Counted from the stretch's first letter, positions 25,570-35,207 are shown. The stretch: DNA of 64,000 nucleotides from Gemmatimonadota bacterium (GCA_020344215.1 CP070815.1:2323758-2387757), one strand, 5' to 3'. The notes: generated by a model from the sequence alone, not told the origin. A program made the numbers and translations.

Positions 25570-28038
25570 CTACTCGGCGTTCAATGCGAGGACCGGGTCG
25601 ATCCGGGTGGCCCGCCGTGCCGGCAGCAGGCAGGCGCCGACGCCGCAGGCGAGGAGCGTCAGGGCGACGACGGCGAGCACCATGGGGTCCGTAGGTCGGA
25701 CACCATAGAGGAGCGCTCGTATCAGCTGAGCCAGAAGCAGGCTCGCACCGATCCCGATCACGAGTCCGAGGCCGAGTACCGTGAGTCCCTGGGTGACGAC
25801 GAGGTTGAACACCCGCTGCGGTGTACTGCCGATCGCCATGCGTATGCTGATCTCCCGCGTCCGCTGGGTCACGGAATAGGCGAGGATCCCGTAGATGCCG
25901 ACGGCGGCCAGGAAGAGGGCGATGCCGGCGAAGGCGAGCAGCATCAGCATCGGCGTGCGGCGGACGATGAGGGACTCGGCGATGCGGTGCTCCATCGTCT
26001 CGGGATAGTAGAAGGGCAGGTCGGGATCGAGCCGGCTCACGACCTGGCGGACGGCTGGTACCAGGCTCAGCGGCTGCACGGCCGTGCGGACCGTCAGGGT
26101 GAGAAATCCAGGAGGACGCTGCTTGTAGGTGAAGTAGTAGGCTCCGACGTGCTCGCTCTGTGTCAGGTCGTTGTGTTTGATGTCGCCGACTACGCCGATG
26201 ATCGTGTAGAGGAATTCTTCCTCGTCCTCCTCCATACCCGGCAACGTGCCGTATAGCATCCGCCTGCCGACCGGGTCCTGGTCCGGGAAGTATCGGTGGG
26301 CGAGCCACTGGTCGATGATGATGACCTGCTGGGCGTCCTCGGTATCGCGCTCGTCGAAGTAGCGGCCGGCCAGCAGCGGGATCCGCATGGCCTCGAAGTA
26401 GCCGGGGCCGACCCTCGAGTTGAAGGGCGCCAGCATCGATTCGCCGGGCCGCGGCACGTAGCCCTCGGGCAGAATGACGCTGGCGCTTCCGCCGCCGCCG
26501 AAGGGGATCTGCGTGGTCACGCCGGCGGCCGTCACCCCCGGCAGCGCGCGCACCTGGCGAAGCATCGCGTCTGTGAACTGTCGTTGCGCGGTGTCGTCCT
26601 CGTAGCGCGACTCGGGCAGCGAGATGTAGCCGGTGAGCACCGAGCTCGGCTGGAAGCCGGGATCGACCTTCAGCGCGGCGCGCAGGCTGGCGAACATGAG
26701 GCCGGCGCCGATGAGCAGGACAAAGGCGATGGCGACCTGGCCGGTGACCAGGGCGCTGCGCAGCAGGACGGCGCGCCGGCTCGCCGTACCGGTGCGGCTC
26801 TCCGCCCGGAACACGGCGCCTAGGTCGGCTCGGAAGACGTTCAACAGCGGGACGGCGCCGAAGACGAGGCCGGCGGCGACGGCAACCAGGAACGTGAAGA
26901 GAACGACGTTGCCATCGATGGCGACCTCAGTGCCGCGTGGCAGGTTCTCCACGCCCATCGTCGCGATCAGCCGCAACCCGGCCGCGCCGACGGCGAGCCC
27001 GAGCAGGCCGCCGAGAATCGCGATCAGCACGGCCTCGGTGAGCAGCTGCCGGCTGAGCCGCAATTGGTTGGCACCCAGCGCGACTCGGGTCGCCAGCTCG
27101 CGCATCCGGGCGTTGGAGCGGGCCAGCATCAAGTTGGCGATGTTGAGGCAGCCGATGAGCAGCACGAAGGCGACGCCGCCCCACAGCATGAAGAACGTCG
27201 GTCGCACGTCGCGCAGCAGATCGTCCTTCAAGTCGTGCACTTGGGCGTGGTAGCCGGCGTCCTCGAGGATCTGCCTGGCGTTGGGGACCGGGAACTCGTC
27301 GATCAGCCCGGCATCGAGTACCTCGATCTGCCGGACGGCCTGCTCGATGGTCGCTCCCGGTCGAAGCCGGGCGATCATCCCGTAGTTGTTGTTGTGCAGC
27401 TGTTCCGGGGTACGCTGTTCCGGTGTGAACGGTATCGGCACGTAGAAGCGGCTCTCACGCACGCCAAGGAAGTCGAACTCTTCGGGCAGCACGCCGACGA
27501 TCGTGTAGGGCCGCCCATCGATCCGCAGGTCCTGTCCCAAGACTTCCCGATCGCCGCCGTAGCGCTCTTGCCAGAAACCGTAGGCGAGGATCACCCGCTG
27601 CTCGTTGCCGACGTCCATCTCCTCCTCGGCGAAGCTCCGCCCGATCAGCGGGCGGACTCCGAGCATCGGGAAGAGGGAAGGTGTTACGCGCATCGTGCGC
27701 ACGCGCTCGGTACTGCCCGGGTCGCCCACGGTGTGACCCCAGTACTGGAACACGGCGACTTCCTCGAACGCCTCGACGTGCTCCCGGCGATAGAAGAAGT
27801 CGGGCGCGCTGTTCGCGCCGCGCGCCGCGCCGGCGTTCGGGTAGCTGTTGAAGACGGTGACCAGGCGGTCGGGCTCGGGGAAGGGCAACGGCTCGAGCAG
27901 CACTGCATGGATCACACTGAAGATGGCTGTATTGGCGCCAATGCAGACGGCAAGTGTGAGTAACACGGTGAGGCCGAGAACCTTTTCCTTCCAAAGAAGC
28001 TTGGCCCCAAACCTCAGGTCGTGGAGCAGCGTTTCCAT
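25570..28038 (-). CDS. ADOP/MacB-type duplicated ABC transporter permease
   Basis: 822 aa with two FtsX-type halves. Each half has a first helix, a large extracytoplasmic MacB-PCD domain (RTMRVTPSLFPMLGVRPLIGRSF in half 1, SRVGPGYFEAMRIPLLAGRYF in half 2) and three C-terminal helices (from AFVLLIGCLNIANLMLARSN; from LMLLAFAGIALFLAAVGIYG). This two-half arrangement defines ADOP permeases, typical of Acidobacteriota and Gemmatimonadota. It ends IDPVLALNAE, the usual RxxDP...L.xE tail. No ATPase gene is adjacent, which is normal for this orphan family. The transported substrate is not predictable. Confidence 0.92.
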   Translation of the reverse strand: METLLHDLRFGAKLLWKEKVLGLTVLLTLAVCIGANTAIFSVIHAVLLEPLPFPEPDRLVTVFNSYPNAGAARGANSAPDFFYRREHVEAFEEVAVFQYWGHTVGDPGSTERVRTMRVTPSLFPMLGVRPLIGRSFAEEEMDVGNEQRVILAYGFWQERYGGDREVLGQDLRIDGRPYTIVGVLPEEFDFLGVRESRFYVPIPFTPEQRTPEQLHNNNYGMIARLRPGATIEQAVRQIEVLDAGLIDEFPVPNARQILEDAGYHAQVHDLKDDLLRDVRPTFFMLWGGVAFVLLIGCLNIANLMLARSNARMRELATRVALGANQLRLSRQLLTEAVLIAILGGLLGLAVGAAGLRLIATMGVENLPRGTEVAIDGNVVLFTFLVAVAAGLVFGAVPLLNVFRADLGAVFRAESRTGTASRRAVLLRSALVTGQVAIAFVLLIGAGLMFASLRAALKVDPGFQPSSVLTGYISLPESRYEDDTAQRQFTDAMLRQVRALPGVTAAGVTTQIPFGGGGSASVILPEGYVPRPGESMLAPFNSRVGPGYFEAMRIPLLAGRYFDERDTEDAQQVIIIDQWLAHRYFPDQDPVGRRMLYGTLPGMEEDEEEFLYTIIGVVGDIKHNDLTQSEHVGAYYFTYKQRPPGFLTLTVRTAVQPLSLVPAVRQVVSRLDPDLPFYYPETMEHRIAESLIVRRTPMLMLLAFAGIALFLAAVGIYGILAYSVTQRTREISIRMAIGSTPQRVFNLVVTQGLTVLGLGLVIGIGASLLLAQLIRALLYGVRPTDPMVLAVVALTLLACGVGACLLPARRATRIDPVLALNAE

Positions 28039-28488
28039 GAGCAGGTCTCGTTTGAGAGGTTCGCGCGGCGGCCCGCTCGCCGCCTGCTATCCCTACGGTC
28101 GGCCGTCGCTCGGCGTTTCACCCACGAGCTTCCGCGTGGCGCAGGTTGGGTGGGCGGACGCCGATCTCGTGGCTCCACCGCGCCAAGAGCCTCATGCAGG
28201 GTGTCGGCAGAACGCTCGATTTGCGTCAGTGCTCCTCCATAGCTTCACGCAGCGGCTGGACCGCCGGCTCGATTGCCGGCTCGCAGCCCGCTCATGAGTC
28301 CTCGAGGTCGGGTTCGAGGACGATGTCGGGCTGGACACCCGATGCCGACGAAGTCGCGCCTGTCCGGGTGAGCTCTAGCCGAGCGCGGGTCCGAAGGCGA
28401 TCTTGCCCCTCATAATCTCATTCACTCGGCGCGGGCCACCCGCATCGGTGGCACCACTGCCGGTACTCCAGCAGACCGAGGTCGAACC
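28039..28488. other. 450-bp intergenic region with hairpin and direct repeat
   Basis: No gene is supported. GTCCTCGA (28298-28305) and TCGAGGAC (28314-28321) are perfect 8-bp arms around an 8-nt loop. Just upstream GCCGGCTCG occurs twice, at 28263 and 28275, a spacing of 12 nt. A GCGGCG/CGCCGC hairpin lies near 28065. The region presumably holds the divergent promoters of the ADOP permease and the PPC/beta-lactamase-like gene. Confidence 0.4.
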
Positions 28489-30495
28489 ATGCTTACGAGC
28501 ATTCTGAGAACCGCACCGATCATCGTGGCGGCGGCCCTCGTCGTGGCGCCCGACCTAGCGATTCCGCAACAAGAAGTCGCAGAGCTACAGCTGAACGCGC
28601 CGATCGAGCGCGAGTTGGCGCCGGGCGAGACACACGCCTTCCGTATCGATTTGCGTTCCGATCAGTTCCTTTTCGCGACGGTAGATCAACCGGGGATCGA
28701 CGTCGTCGTTCGGCTACTCGACCCGGACGGCGGTGTGGCCGCCGAGATCGACGGACCTGGCGTGGGCGGGATCGAGTACATCTCTCTCTTCCCGAGGCAT
28801 ACGGGCGAGTATCGGGTCGAGATCTTCCCGTTCGATGACGACGCGGGGCCGGGGAAATACGTGGTTACGGTTCTGAGGTTGGAACCCGCGGCGGCAACGG
28901 AATCGGGCCGCGTCGATCAGCTGTTCGCGCGCTGGGACCGCGTGGGTTCGCCGGGCGCTGCGCTCGCCGTCGCGCGCGGCGGCGAGATCTTGTACGAGCG
29001 GGGCTACGGGCTTGCCAACCTGGAGTACGAGGTCCCGATAACGCCCGCGACCATATTCCACGTCGCTTCGGTCTCGAAGCAGTTCACCGCGTTCGCCATT
29101 ACGATGCTGGTCCAGGAGGGTAAGCTCTCCCTAGATGATGACATTCGTACCCACCTGCCCGAGCTGCCCGGCTTTGGCGATACGATAACGATCCGGCACC
29201 TCGTACATCATACGAGCGGCCTGCGTGACCAGTGGGTGCTGCTGGCGATGGCCGGCTGGCGACTCGACGACGTGATCACTCGCGATCAGATCATGCGACT
29301 GGTACGTCGCCAGCGCGAGCTCAACTTCAAGCCGGGTGACGAGTACCTCTACAGCAACACGGGCTACACCCTGCTGGCCGAGATAGTCGAACGGGTCACG
29401 GGGCAGTCGTTCAAGGACTGGACGGCGGAAAACATCTTTGATCCGCTCGAAATGAGGAGCACGCACTTCCACGACGACCACCAGCTGGTGGTCCCCAACC
29501 GGGCCTACTCGTACGCGCCGCAGGGCGACGGGTACCGGAAGGCGGTTCTCAGCTACGCCAACGTGGGTGCAACTAGCCTGTTCACCACGGTCGAGGATCT
29601 CGTGAAGTGGGAAGCGAACTTGGATGAAGGGCGCGTCGGTGGCCCGGAGGTGCTCGAGACGATGCACACTCGCGGCGTCCTCAACGACGGTGACACGCTG
29701 GGCTACGCCTTCGGTCTGGGTATAGGTGAGTACCGTGGGCTGAGGACGGTCGGGCATAGCGGGGGCGATGCCGGGTTCCGCAGCTACGCTGTGCGCTTCC
29801 CCGATGAGGACTTCGCGGTCGTCATCTTGAGTAACCTCGGCAGCTTCAGCCCGAGTCAGATGGCCCGGCGCGTGGCGGACGTCTACCTGGAGGGTGTGCT
29901 GGCGGTGGAGGAGCCGGAAGCTGCCGGCGGGCGGGCGGCTGAGCATCCCGCTGCCGACATTAATCCTGCGCTCTACGACGACTACGCGAGCGACTACATG
30001 ATCGAGGCCGAGATCGTCACGGTGTTCCGAGACGGCGACCGCCTGTGGGCCCGGGTGCAGGGTGAGCCTCGAGCCGAGCTAATACCCGAGTCGGAGACAC
30101 GCTTCTTCCTCCCGGCACGCGACGGATACGTGACCTTCGAGCGGGACGAGGCCGGCGAGGTCTTCCGGTTCGTCTTCAGCCGAGGTGAGGAGGAGATTGA
30201 GGCGAAGCGGATCGAGCCGTTCGAGCCGGATGAGCGCCAGCTACTTGAGTATGCCGGCGAGTATTACAGCGACGAGCTCGGCACGACCTACACGCTGGTC
30301 GTCGAAGATAGCGCACTGGTCGCTACGCACGTGCGGCACGACCCGATCACCTTGAGCCCAACGGTCCGAGACGCGTTCGCTGGCAGCGCCTGGTTCTTCG
30401 GACAGGTCGAGTTCGAGCGCGGCGAAGACGGCGCGATCACCGGGTTCAGGGTGACGAGCGGGCGGGTGAGGAACCTGCTGTTCGTCAGGGAGTGA
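28489..30495 (+). CDS. Secreted serine hydrolase (beta-lactamase class C fold) with N-terminal PPC domain
   Basis: 668 aa with a signal peptide and GAGGT 6 nt before ATG. Residues ~35-135 are a PPC-type beta-sandwich (APGETHAFRIDLRSDQFLF to PGKYVVTVLRL). The catalytic domain carries SVSK (Ser194, Lys197), YSN (Tyr288) and HSGG (His423), the SxxK/YxN/HxG triad of penicillin-binding-protein-like and class C beta-lactamase-like esterases or peptidases. The C-terminal ~190 residues are a lipocalin-like all-beta extension often found in this group (LLEYAGEYYSDELGTTYTLV). It is followed 79 bp later by the lipoprotein/M6 protease pair. Probably a D-aminopeptidase or esterase. Confidence 0.92.
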   Translation: MLTSILRTAPIIVAAALVVAPDLAIPQQEVAELQLNAPIERELAPGETHAFRIDLRSDQFLFATVDQPGIDVVVRLLDPDGGVAAEIDGPGVGGIEYISLFPRHTGEYRVEIFPFDDDAGPGKYVVTVLRLEPAAATESGRVDQLFARWDRVGSPGAALAVARGGEILYERGYGLANLEYEVPITPATIFHVASVSKQFTAFAITMLVQEGKLSLDDDIRTHLPELPGFGDTITIRHLVHHTSGLRDQWVLLAMAGWRLDDVITRDQIMRLVRRQRELNFKPGDEYLYSNTGYTLLAEIVERVTGQSFKDWTAENIFDPLEMRSTHFHDDHQLVVPNRAYSYAPQGDGYRKAVLSYANVGATSLFTTVEDLVKWEANLDEGRVGGPEVLETMHTRGVLNDGDTLGYAFGLGIGEYRGLRTVGHSGGDAGFRSYAVRFPDEDFAVVILSNLGSFSPSQMARRVADVYLEGVLAVEEPEAAGGRAAEHPAADINPALYDDYASDYMIEAEIVTVFRDGDRLWARVQGEPRAELIPESETRFFLPARDGYVTFERDEAGEVFRFVFSRGEEEIEAKRIEPFEPDERQLLEYAGEYYSDELGTTYTLVVEDSALVATHVRHDPITLSPTVRDAFAGSAWFFGQVEFERGEDGAITGFRVTSGRVRNLLFVRE

Positions 30496-30574
30496 GAAGC
30501 GGGCCGCTGGCCGCCGCCGGAGCCAAGGCCTAGAATTCGGGATATCGTCAAACAACAGCTCTCGGAGTGATCGA

Positions 30575-31003
30575 ATGAATGCCCCTGTTGTCTCTAAGAA
30601 GAGGCGCGCCTACGCGGCGCGGTTCGGGGCGGCCAGTCTGCTGGCCGTGGCCGCTGCGCTGGCCTGCCTGTCGTGCGATGAGGGGCCGTCCGGGCCGCCG
30701 CCTGGGCCGGGCGACCTCGTGGTCAGCCTCATCTCGCCCAACGGCGACGAGGGCGCCTCCGTGTTCGAGACCGACGACGAGGGGATCGTCGAGGTCGCGA
30801 TAGAGGGCGGCGACGTGTTCCACTTGCGGTCCGCCGGAACCAGCCGGATCGTCGTGCTCCTCGATCGGCCGGGCCGGGTTCGCTTCACGATGAACGTGGG
30901 GGACCGGGCGACGGCGCCGGAGTTGGAGATCGTCGAGGTGGCCGATGGTGAGAACAGGCTGCGCGACGATCTCTCGCGTTACTCCGTGCGCCTGAGCTGG
31001 TGA
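30575..31003 (+). CDS. Small lipoprotein preceding the M6 protease
   Basis: 142 aa with a long N-region and lipobox LACLSC (Cys36), then a Gly/Pro linker and one ~90-residue beta-rich domain: GDLVVSLISPNGDEGA, VEVAIEGGDVFHLRS, LDRPGRVRFTMNVGD and LEIVEVADGENRLRDDL. The shape resembles cohesin-like or anchoring domains, but I see no decisive motif. It ends immediately before the M6 metalloprotease (stop at 31001-31003, protease ATG at 31015), so the two are made together. Anchoring the protease to the cell surface is a reasonable guess. Confidence 0.7.
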   Translation: MNAPVVSKKRRAYAARFGAASLLAVAAALACLSCDEGPSGPPPGPGDLVVSLISPNGDEGASVFETDDEGIVEVAIEGGDVFHLRSAGTSRIVVLLDRPGRVRFTMNVGDRATAPELEIVEVADGENRLRDDLSRYSVRLSW

Positions 31004-31014
31004 GGGGTACGATC

Positions 31015-32634
31015 ATGGGAACGAGACATCGTTGGGTCGTTATAGTCGCCGGTGCCCTCGCCATCCTCCCGAGGCTGGCCGCCGCGCAGGACATAGAAGC
31101 ACCGGCCGCCCGGATTCCGGGTCGAGAGATGTCAGCGGCCTATGTCGAGCAGCTGAGACAAAAGGCGCTGGCTTATCGCGCGCTCGGCGGCTGGATCGCG
31201 CGCGTGGATCGCACCGTCGCGGCCAGTCAGCCGGTTACCGGTGATCTGCCGCTGGTGGCTCTGCCGGCGCTGTTCCTCGATTCGCCGGACCCCGTCTACA
31301 CGGCTGACGACCTGAGCCGCATCCTGTTCGACGGGCCGGCCGAGGATGGCACGCTGGCGGAGTACTACGCCGAGGTGTCCGGTGGGCGGCTCGCCATTTA
31401 CGGCGAAGTGGGGCCGTGGGTGCAGACGAGCCTCACCCTGGAAGAGGTCGTCGGCAGCGAGTATGGTCTGGGAGACGACGCGCGGACTGGGGAGTATCTG
31501 GTCGAGGCGCTGACGCTGGTCGATCCTGGCATCGATTTCGGGCTCTACGACAACGACGGGCTCGATGACGTCCCGAATAGCGGTGACGACGACGGGATCG
31601 TCGACGCGGTGGCGTTCTATTTCCCGGCGATCTCGGCGTCGTGCGGCGGTGACGGCATCTGGCCGCATTTCTGGGGTATCTCGGGTTGGACGGAGCAGCC
31701 CTTCGTCACCGACGATCCGCGACCCGGCGGCGGCTGGGTAGAGGTCGACCCGTACTTCGTTCAGAGCATCGTCACGTGCGACGGTGCGGACATCACACCG
31801 ATCACGACGGTCGCCCACGAGCTCGGCCACAACCTCGGCCTACCCGACCTGTACCACCCCGTCGACGGCATCCTTCCGCAGCAGCGGCGCTGGGTCGTCG
31901 GTTGCTGGTCGCTGATGGCGGCGGGGTCGTGGGGCTGCGGGGAGGTCGGCCCGCGGACGGGCTGGAGACGGCCGACGCACTTCGGCGCGTGGGAGAAGAG
32001 AGTACTGGGCTGGCTGGACGAGATCGAGGTCGTCCCGGCTGCCGAGCTTCTGGAAATGACGTTAGCGCCGGTTCAGGCCAACCGTGAGATCCTGGAGATC
32101 CCGCTGGGCGTGAGCGAGCGCCTGCTCGTCGAGTACCGGGAACGCACCGGGTTCGACCTCAACCTTCCGGCCGAGGGGGTGCTGATCTATCGGGTCAACG
32201 ACACGGTCCCGTGGCGGCCGTGTCCCACCTGCCTGAAGATCTACGGTGTGTCGCTGGTGGAAGCGGACGGCGATAGCACGCTTCTCAAGACGGCGCTAGA
32301 GGGTGGGAACTGGGGCGAGCCGGGAGACGCCTTCGGGGCGCTGGGTCCCGGTACGCTGACGGGCGCCACCGAGCCGTCCACGCGGCTGGACGGGGGGGTC
32401 GGCGGCTCATCGGGCGTCAACATCTACGAGGTGACGCTCGGAGAAGGGTCGGCCAACATCCTCGTTTCGACGGTGGCGATCTCGCTGGACCGGCTGCTGG
32501 GACCGTTGCTGCTCGACGATGCGAACCCGCTGACCGAGCACGAGCAAACGTTCCTGGACGCTCGGAACAACGGGAACGGCCGATACGACGTGGGTGACCT
32601 GCGGTCGTACCTACATGGCCCCGGGCAGCAGTGA
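31015..32634 (+). CDS. Secreted M6-family (immune inhibitor A-like) metalloprotease
   Basis: 539 aa from ATG 31015 (GAGGGG 8 nt upstream); GTG 31000, overlapping the previous stop, is an alternative. A signal peptide ends LAAAQ. HELGHNLGLPDLY at 268-280 is the zinc motif of M6 peptidases, followed by WSLMAAGSWG (Met-turn). The domain ISASCGGDGIWPHFWGISG and the beta-rich C-terminal region fit the family. The last ~35 residues (TFLDARNNGNGRYDVGDLRSYL) resemble one half of a dockerin/EF-hand loop. With the lipoprotein upstream, this suggests surface-attached protein degradation. Confidence 0.88.
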   Translation: MGTRHRWVVIVAGALAILPRLAAAQDIEAPAARIPGREMSAAYVEQLRQKALAYRALGGWIARVDRTVAASQPVTGDLPLVALPALFLDSPDPVYTADDLSRILFDGPAEDGTLAEYYAEVSGGRLAIYGEVGPWVQTSLTLEEVVGSEYGLGDDARTGEYLVEALTLVDPGIDFGLYDNDGLDDVPNSGDDDGIVDAVAFYFPAISASCGGDGIWPHFWGISGWTEQPFVTDDPRPGGGWVEVDPYFVQSIVTCDGADITPITTVAHELGHNLGLPDLYHPVDGILPQQRRWVVGCWSLMAAGSWGCGEVGPRTGWRRPTHFGAWEKRVLGWLDEIEVVPAAELLEMTLAPVQANREILEIPLGVSERLLVEYRERTGFDLNLPAEGVLIYRVNDTVPWRPCPTCLKIYGVSLVEADGDSTLLKTALEGGNWGEPGDAFGALGPGTLTGATEPSTRLDGGVGGSSGVNIYEVTLGEGSANILVSTVAISLDRLLGPLLLDDANPLTEHEQTFLDARNNGNGRYDVGDLRSYLHGPGQQ

Positions 32635-32643
32635 GGTCCCGGC

Positions 32644-32687
32644 CCGGGCGTCGTAGGAGCCACGCGCCGGGGCTCGCCCGGTTTATA
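32644..32687 (+). terminator. Candidate terminator after the M6 protease
   Basis: CCGGGCG (32644-32650) pairs exactly with CGCCCGG (32675-32681), and the stem is followed on the + strand by TTTATAA. The 24-nt loop contains a smaller GC-rich hairpin. It overlaps the 3' end of the convergent gene at 32683. Confidence 0.45.
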
Positions 32688-33825
32688 ACGCCAGCGCTCG
32701 CTCGATGTGGCCGGCGGCTTCGCTGTCCTTGTGCTGAGCCTGCAAGATGATGGGGATCATCCCGCGGCGGACGGCGGGCTCGGCCAGCTTCTTGGCGTGC
32801 TCGTCCGAGAATCCGATCCCGCCGACGAGATTCCACACCTCCCACATGAGGTCGTGCTGTTCCTTATAGCACGTCGCGGCCGTCAGCAGATCGCCGGCCA
32901 TGGCGGGCTCGTGTTCCGCCGCCTGCTTCACGAACTGTGACGCGTACCATCGCCCTTCGGCGATCATCCCCACGGCATCGTTGTGGACCATCAGGCGCTC
33001 GCGTAGGATGGCCGTGTCCTCGGCGGGGAAATCGTCGTCGCCTGCCAGGGCGTCGGCCCAGGCGGCGTAGGCGGCAAAACCATTGTGGCGGTCGCCGAAG
33101 GTGAGCGGGGTGCGCGCGACGTTTAGCGCCCAATTCAGAGCATCACGGTAGACTTCGCTCGGCGCTGGCCGCTCCTGTTTGTCGCCGATCAGGATCAGCC
33201 AGTCGTGGGTGCCGCCAAACCAGTCGCGCTTGCGGAAGTAGCCGGAAGGCTCGAACTCGACGCCGGCGCTGAACTCGGGGATGCTCTGGAAGTAGTTCCA
33301 GCCGATGAGCACGTCGCCGTCCTCGTCGTAGCCGGCGACGATGCAGCATTCGGGCGGCCCGATGACGCCGAAGTACAGAACGGGACGACGCCTGTCGCCG
33401 ATGCTCTCGATGATGCGGCGCCGGAAGTAGGCTTCGTTGTCGCGGCCTTCCTCCGAAGAGGCGATCTCGTACTTGTAGCCGACGGCCTCGAACGCGCGCC
33501 GGAAGGGCGCTATAGGGTCGTCGGACATGTAGCTGATCGCGACGTTGTCCAGATGCCAGCCCGGCTTCCAGTTTAGCCGGAAGGCACACCCGGATGTGCC
33601 CATCAGGTGGATGTAAGCGTTGTCGTCGCGCCAGGTGGAGCCGGCGAGCTCGACTTCGGTGTAGCCGTAGTCCTCGCCGATGAACTCCAGGCATGCGCTG
33701 AGACAGGAGGGAAACGGACAGCCCTCCGCGTCCCGGTTCGGCTCGATAATACCGAAGCCCACGCGTCGCACACCATCGAGAACGACACGGGCCGGCTGAT
33801 TGGACACCCTCGATTTATTGGCCAT
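32683..33825 (-). CDS. Uncharacterised protein, possible papain/C39-like fold (BtrH-like)
   Basis: 380 aa from ATG 33825 (MANKSRVSNQPARVV); upstream in-frame residues to 34050 are low-complexity Pro/Ala/Arg and not protein-like. There is no signal peptide or membrane helix. A Cys-containing motif near residue 40 (GCPFPSCLSACLEFIGEDYGY), an internal GWHLDNVAISYM, a GYDEDGDVLIGWNYFQ strand and a late THDWLILIG suggest a Cys/His peptidase or acyltransferase fold like C39 or butirosin-BtrH N-terminal domains. The C-terminal ~150 residues are helical. It is monocistronic. Function is uncertain. Confidence 0.65.
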   Translation of the reverse strand: MANKSRVSNQPARVVLDGVRRVGFGIIEPNRDAEGCPFPSCLSACLEFIGEDYGYTEVELAGSTWRDDNAYIHLMGTSGCAFRLNWKPGWHLDNVAISYMSDDPIAPFRRAFEAVGYKYEIASSEEGRDNEAYFRRRIIESIGDRRRPVLYFGVIGPPECCIVAGYDEDGDVLIGWNYFQSIPEFSAGVEFEPSGYFRKRDWFGGTHDWLILIGDKQERPAPSEVYRDALNWALNVARTPLTFGDRHNGFAAYAAWADALAGDDDFPAEDTAILRERLMVHNDAVGMIAEGRWYASQFVKQAAEHEPAMAGDLLTAATCYKEQHDLMWEVWNLVGGIGFSDEHAKKLAEPAVRRGMIPIILQAQHKDSEAAGHIERALAL

Positions 33826-34062
33826 GCTTCGCAGCGACGCGCTTAGCCCCGCCGCCCGCGAGTAGTCTGTGTGAGTGCCTGGAGGTGGACCATACGGCCA
33901 AGATAGTGGGCCGCTGCGAGTCGCGGGGCCAGGGGCGGCTGCTGCGCCGGCGGCGGCCGGTCGCGGGATATCAGCTCTCGTCATCCTGGGACAATACAGA
34001 AACAGCGAGGGGCCACGCGCCAGGAGTGGCCCCTGCTGAGGTCGTGGCACTGCGGAATCGAC

Positions 34063-34941
34063 CTAGAGCTTCACCACCAGGGCGAGAGTGAAGAAGCTGT
34101 CCAGCTTCTCGAGCGGTGTGAGCACCGTTTCGCCGGTGGGCGTGCCGTCCGCTGCCTCCAGGTCCACCTCAGTCAGCGACGGCTCGTTCCGCCACAAGAG
34201 CTGCAGGCTCGGCTTGAAGGCGAGCTTCGAGCTTATGGCGATGGGCAGCGCGTTCGTGAAGTCGAACCGGATGTCGTCGGTATTGTCCAGGTTCCAGTCG
34301 CCGACCAGCTTGCTCTCGAAATCGGTGGAGTCGGTGAGCTTCCACCAGAGGCCGTAGGAGAGCCGCAGGCCCGGGAAGTTCGTCTTGATGAACGGGTTGT
34401 CGACGACGTCTTCCTGGAACGTGTAGGTGGCGCTGTAGTCGGTCTTGAAGCGGAGTCGTTCGTCGTCTACCCACAAGTTACCGGCGCCGGCGGCGAACAG
34501 TAGGCGGCTGTCGATCCCCGCGAAGGTGTTTCTAAGCCAGTCGGCGCCGGTGAAGGCGAAGAAGCGGTCGCTCAACTGGTGGTCGTAGCGACCCCTGAGG
34601 TAGTAGTTCTCGGCTGTCTTTTTCCGGGTCGTCTCCTGTTCAACGATGAAGTCGTCGGTCGTGCCTACGGCAATGCGCGTGATGATGCCGGACTCGGTGC
34701 GGACGGCTCCGGCCTCGAACTGGAGCTCTGAGCGCTCCCGGAGATGGCGCAGCGTACCGGCCAGCCCGACGGTGTTTGACTCGGAGTTTCCGGCTGTCCA
34801 GACGCCTGTGATCTCCCCCGTGAGGAACCAGCCAAGCTCCTTGTCTCCGTCATCCTGAGCGTAGGCTGTGGCGGTCCGGCCGGCGAGCAATGCCGCGGCG
34901 CCGAGCAGAAGGGTCGTTGAGACTCGAATTGCGTGTCTCAT
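34063..34941 (-). CDS. DUF481 outer-membrane beta-barrel protein
   Basis: 292 aa from ATG 34941 with a signal peptide ending ATAYAQ. Alternating amphipathic strands characteristic of DUF481/YdiY-like porin-type barrels: WFLTGEITGVWTAGNSESN, YYLRGRYDHQLSDRFFAFTG, FKTDYSATYTFQED and FPGLRLSYGLWWKLTDS. It ends FFTLALVVKL, giving the C-terminal hydrophobic strand recognised by the BAM machinery. E. coli YdiY is salt-induced; regulation here is unknown. A palindromic repeat element occupies the divergent promoter region with the ALDH7 gene. Confidence 0.9.
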   Translation of the reverse strand: MRHAIRVSTTLLLGAAALLAGRTATAYAQDDGDKELGWFLTGEITGVWTAGNSESNTVGLAGTLRHLRERSELQFEAGAVRTESGIITRIAVGTTDDFIVEQETTRKKTAENYYLRGRYDHQLSDRFFAFTGADWLRNTFAGIDSRLLFAAGAGNLWVDDERLRFKTDYSATYTFQEDVVDNPFIKTNFPGLRLSYGLWWKLTDSTDFESKLVGDWNLDNTDDIRFDFTNALPIAISSKLAFKPSLQLLWRNEPSLTEVDLEAADGTPTGETVLTPLEKLDSFFTLALVVKL

Positions 34942-35026
34942 GGCTCTCGGGTTCTCCCGGTCTAGGGTTGAGGTTATGGAGCGCCGGGAGGGTAGTCTGG
35001 GACGCCGCATTTCTCAAGTGTGGGTC

Positions 35027-35207
35027 GGAGACGGGAGAACCACTCGCTCCGTGCTCACGGGTCGGCGTGGGGGCCCTCTCGCTGCACCGCTCGCGTGCAG
35101 CGGCGGACGGCGTCGCGCCATCTTGCTCGCTCACTAGTTACGCTCGCAGGGCCCCCAGCGCCTCCCGTGCTGACTCGCGACCTTCGCGAGGTGGTTCTCC
35201 CGCCCCC
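35027..35207. repeat. Palindromic repeat element, copy A (181 bp)
   Basis: An imperfect long inverted repeat in the 376-bp divergent interval 34942-35317. The ends carry GGGAGAACCAC (35033-35043) and its inverse GTGGTTCTCCC (35191-35201). Stems: CCGTG/CACGG in the left arm, a 10-bp TGGGGGCCCT (35068-35077)/AGGGCCCCCA (35148-35157), an 8-bp CGCTGCAC/GTGCAGCG apical hairpin (35080-35102) and a 7-bp CTCGCGA/TCGCGAG (35174-35190) abutting the right motif. Copies B and C share ends and order. Confidence 0.8.
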
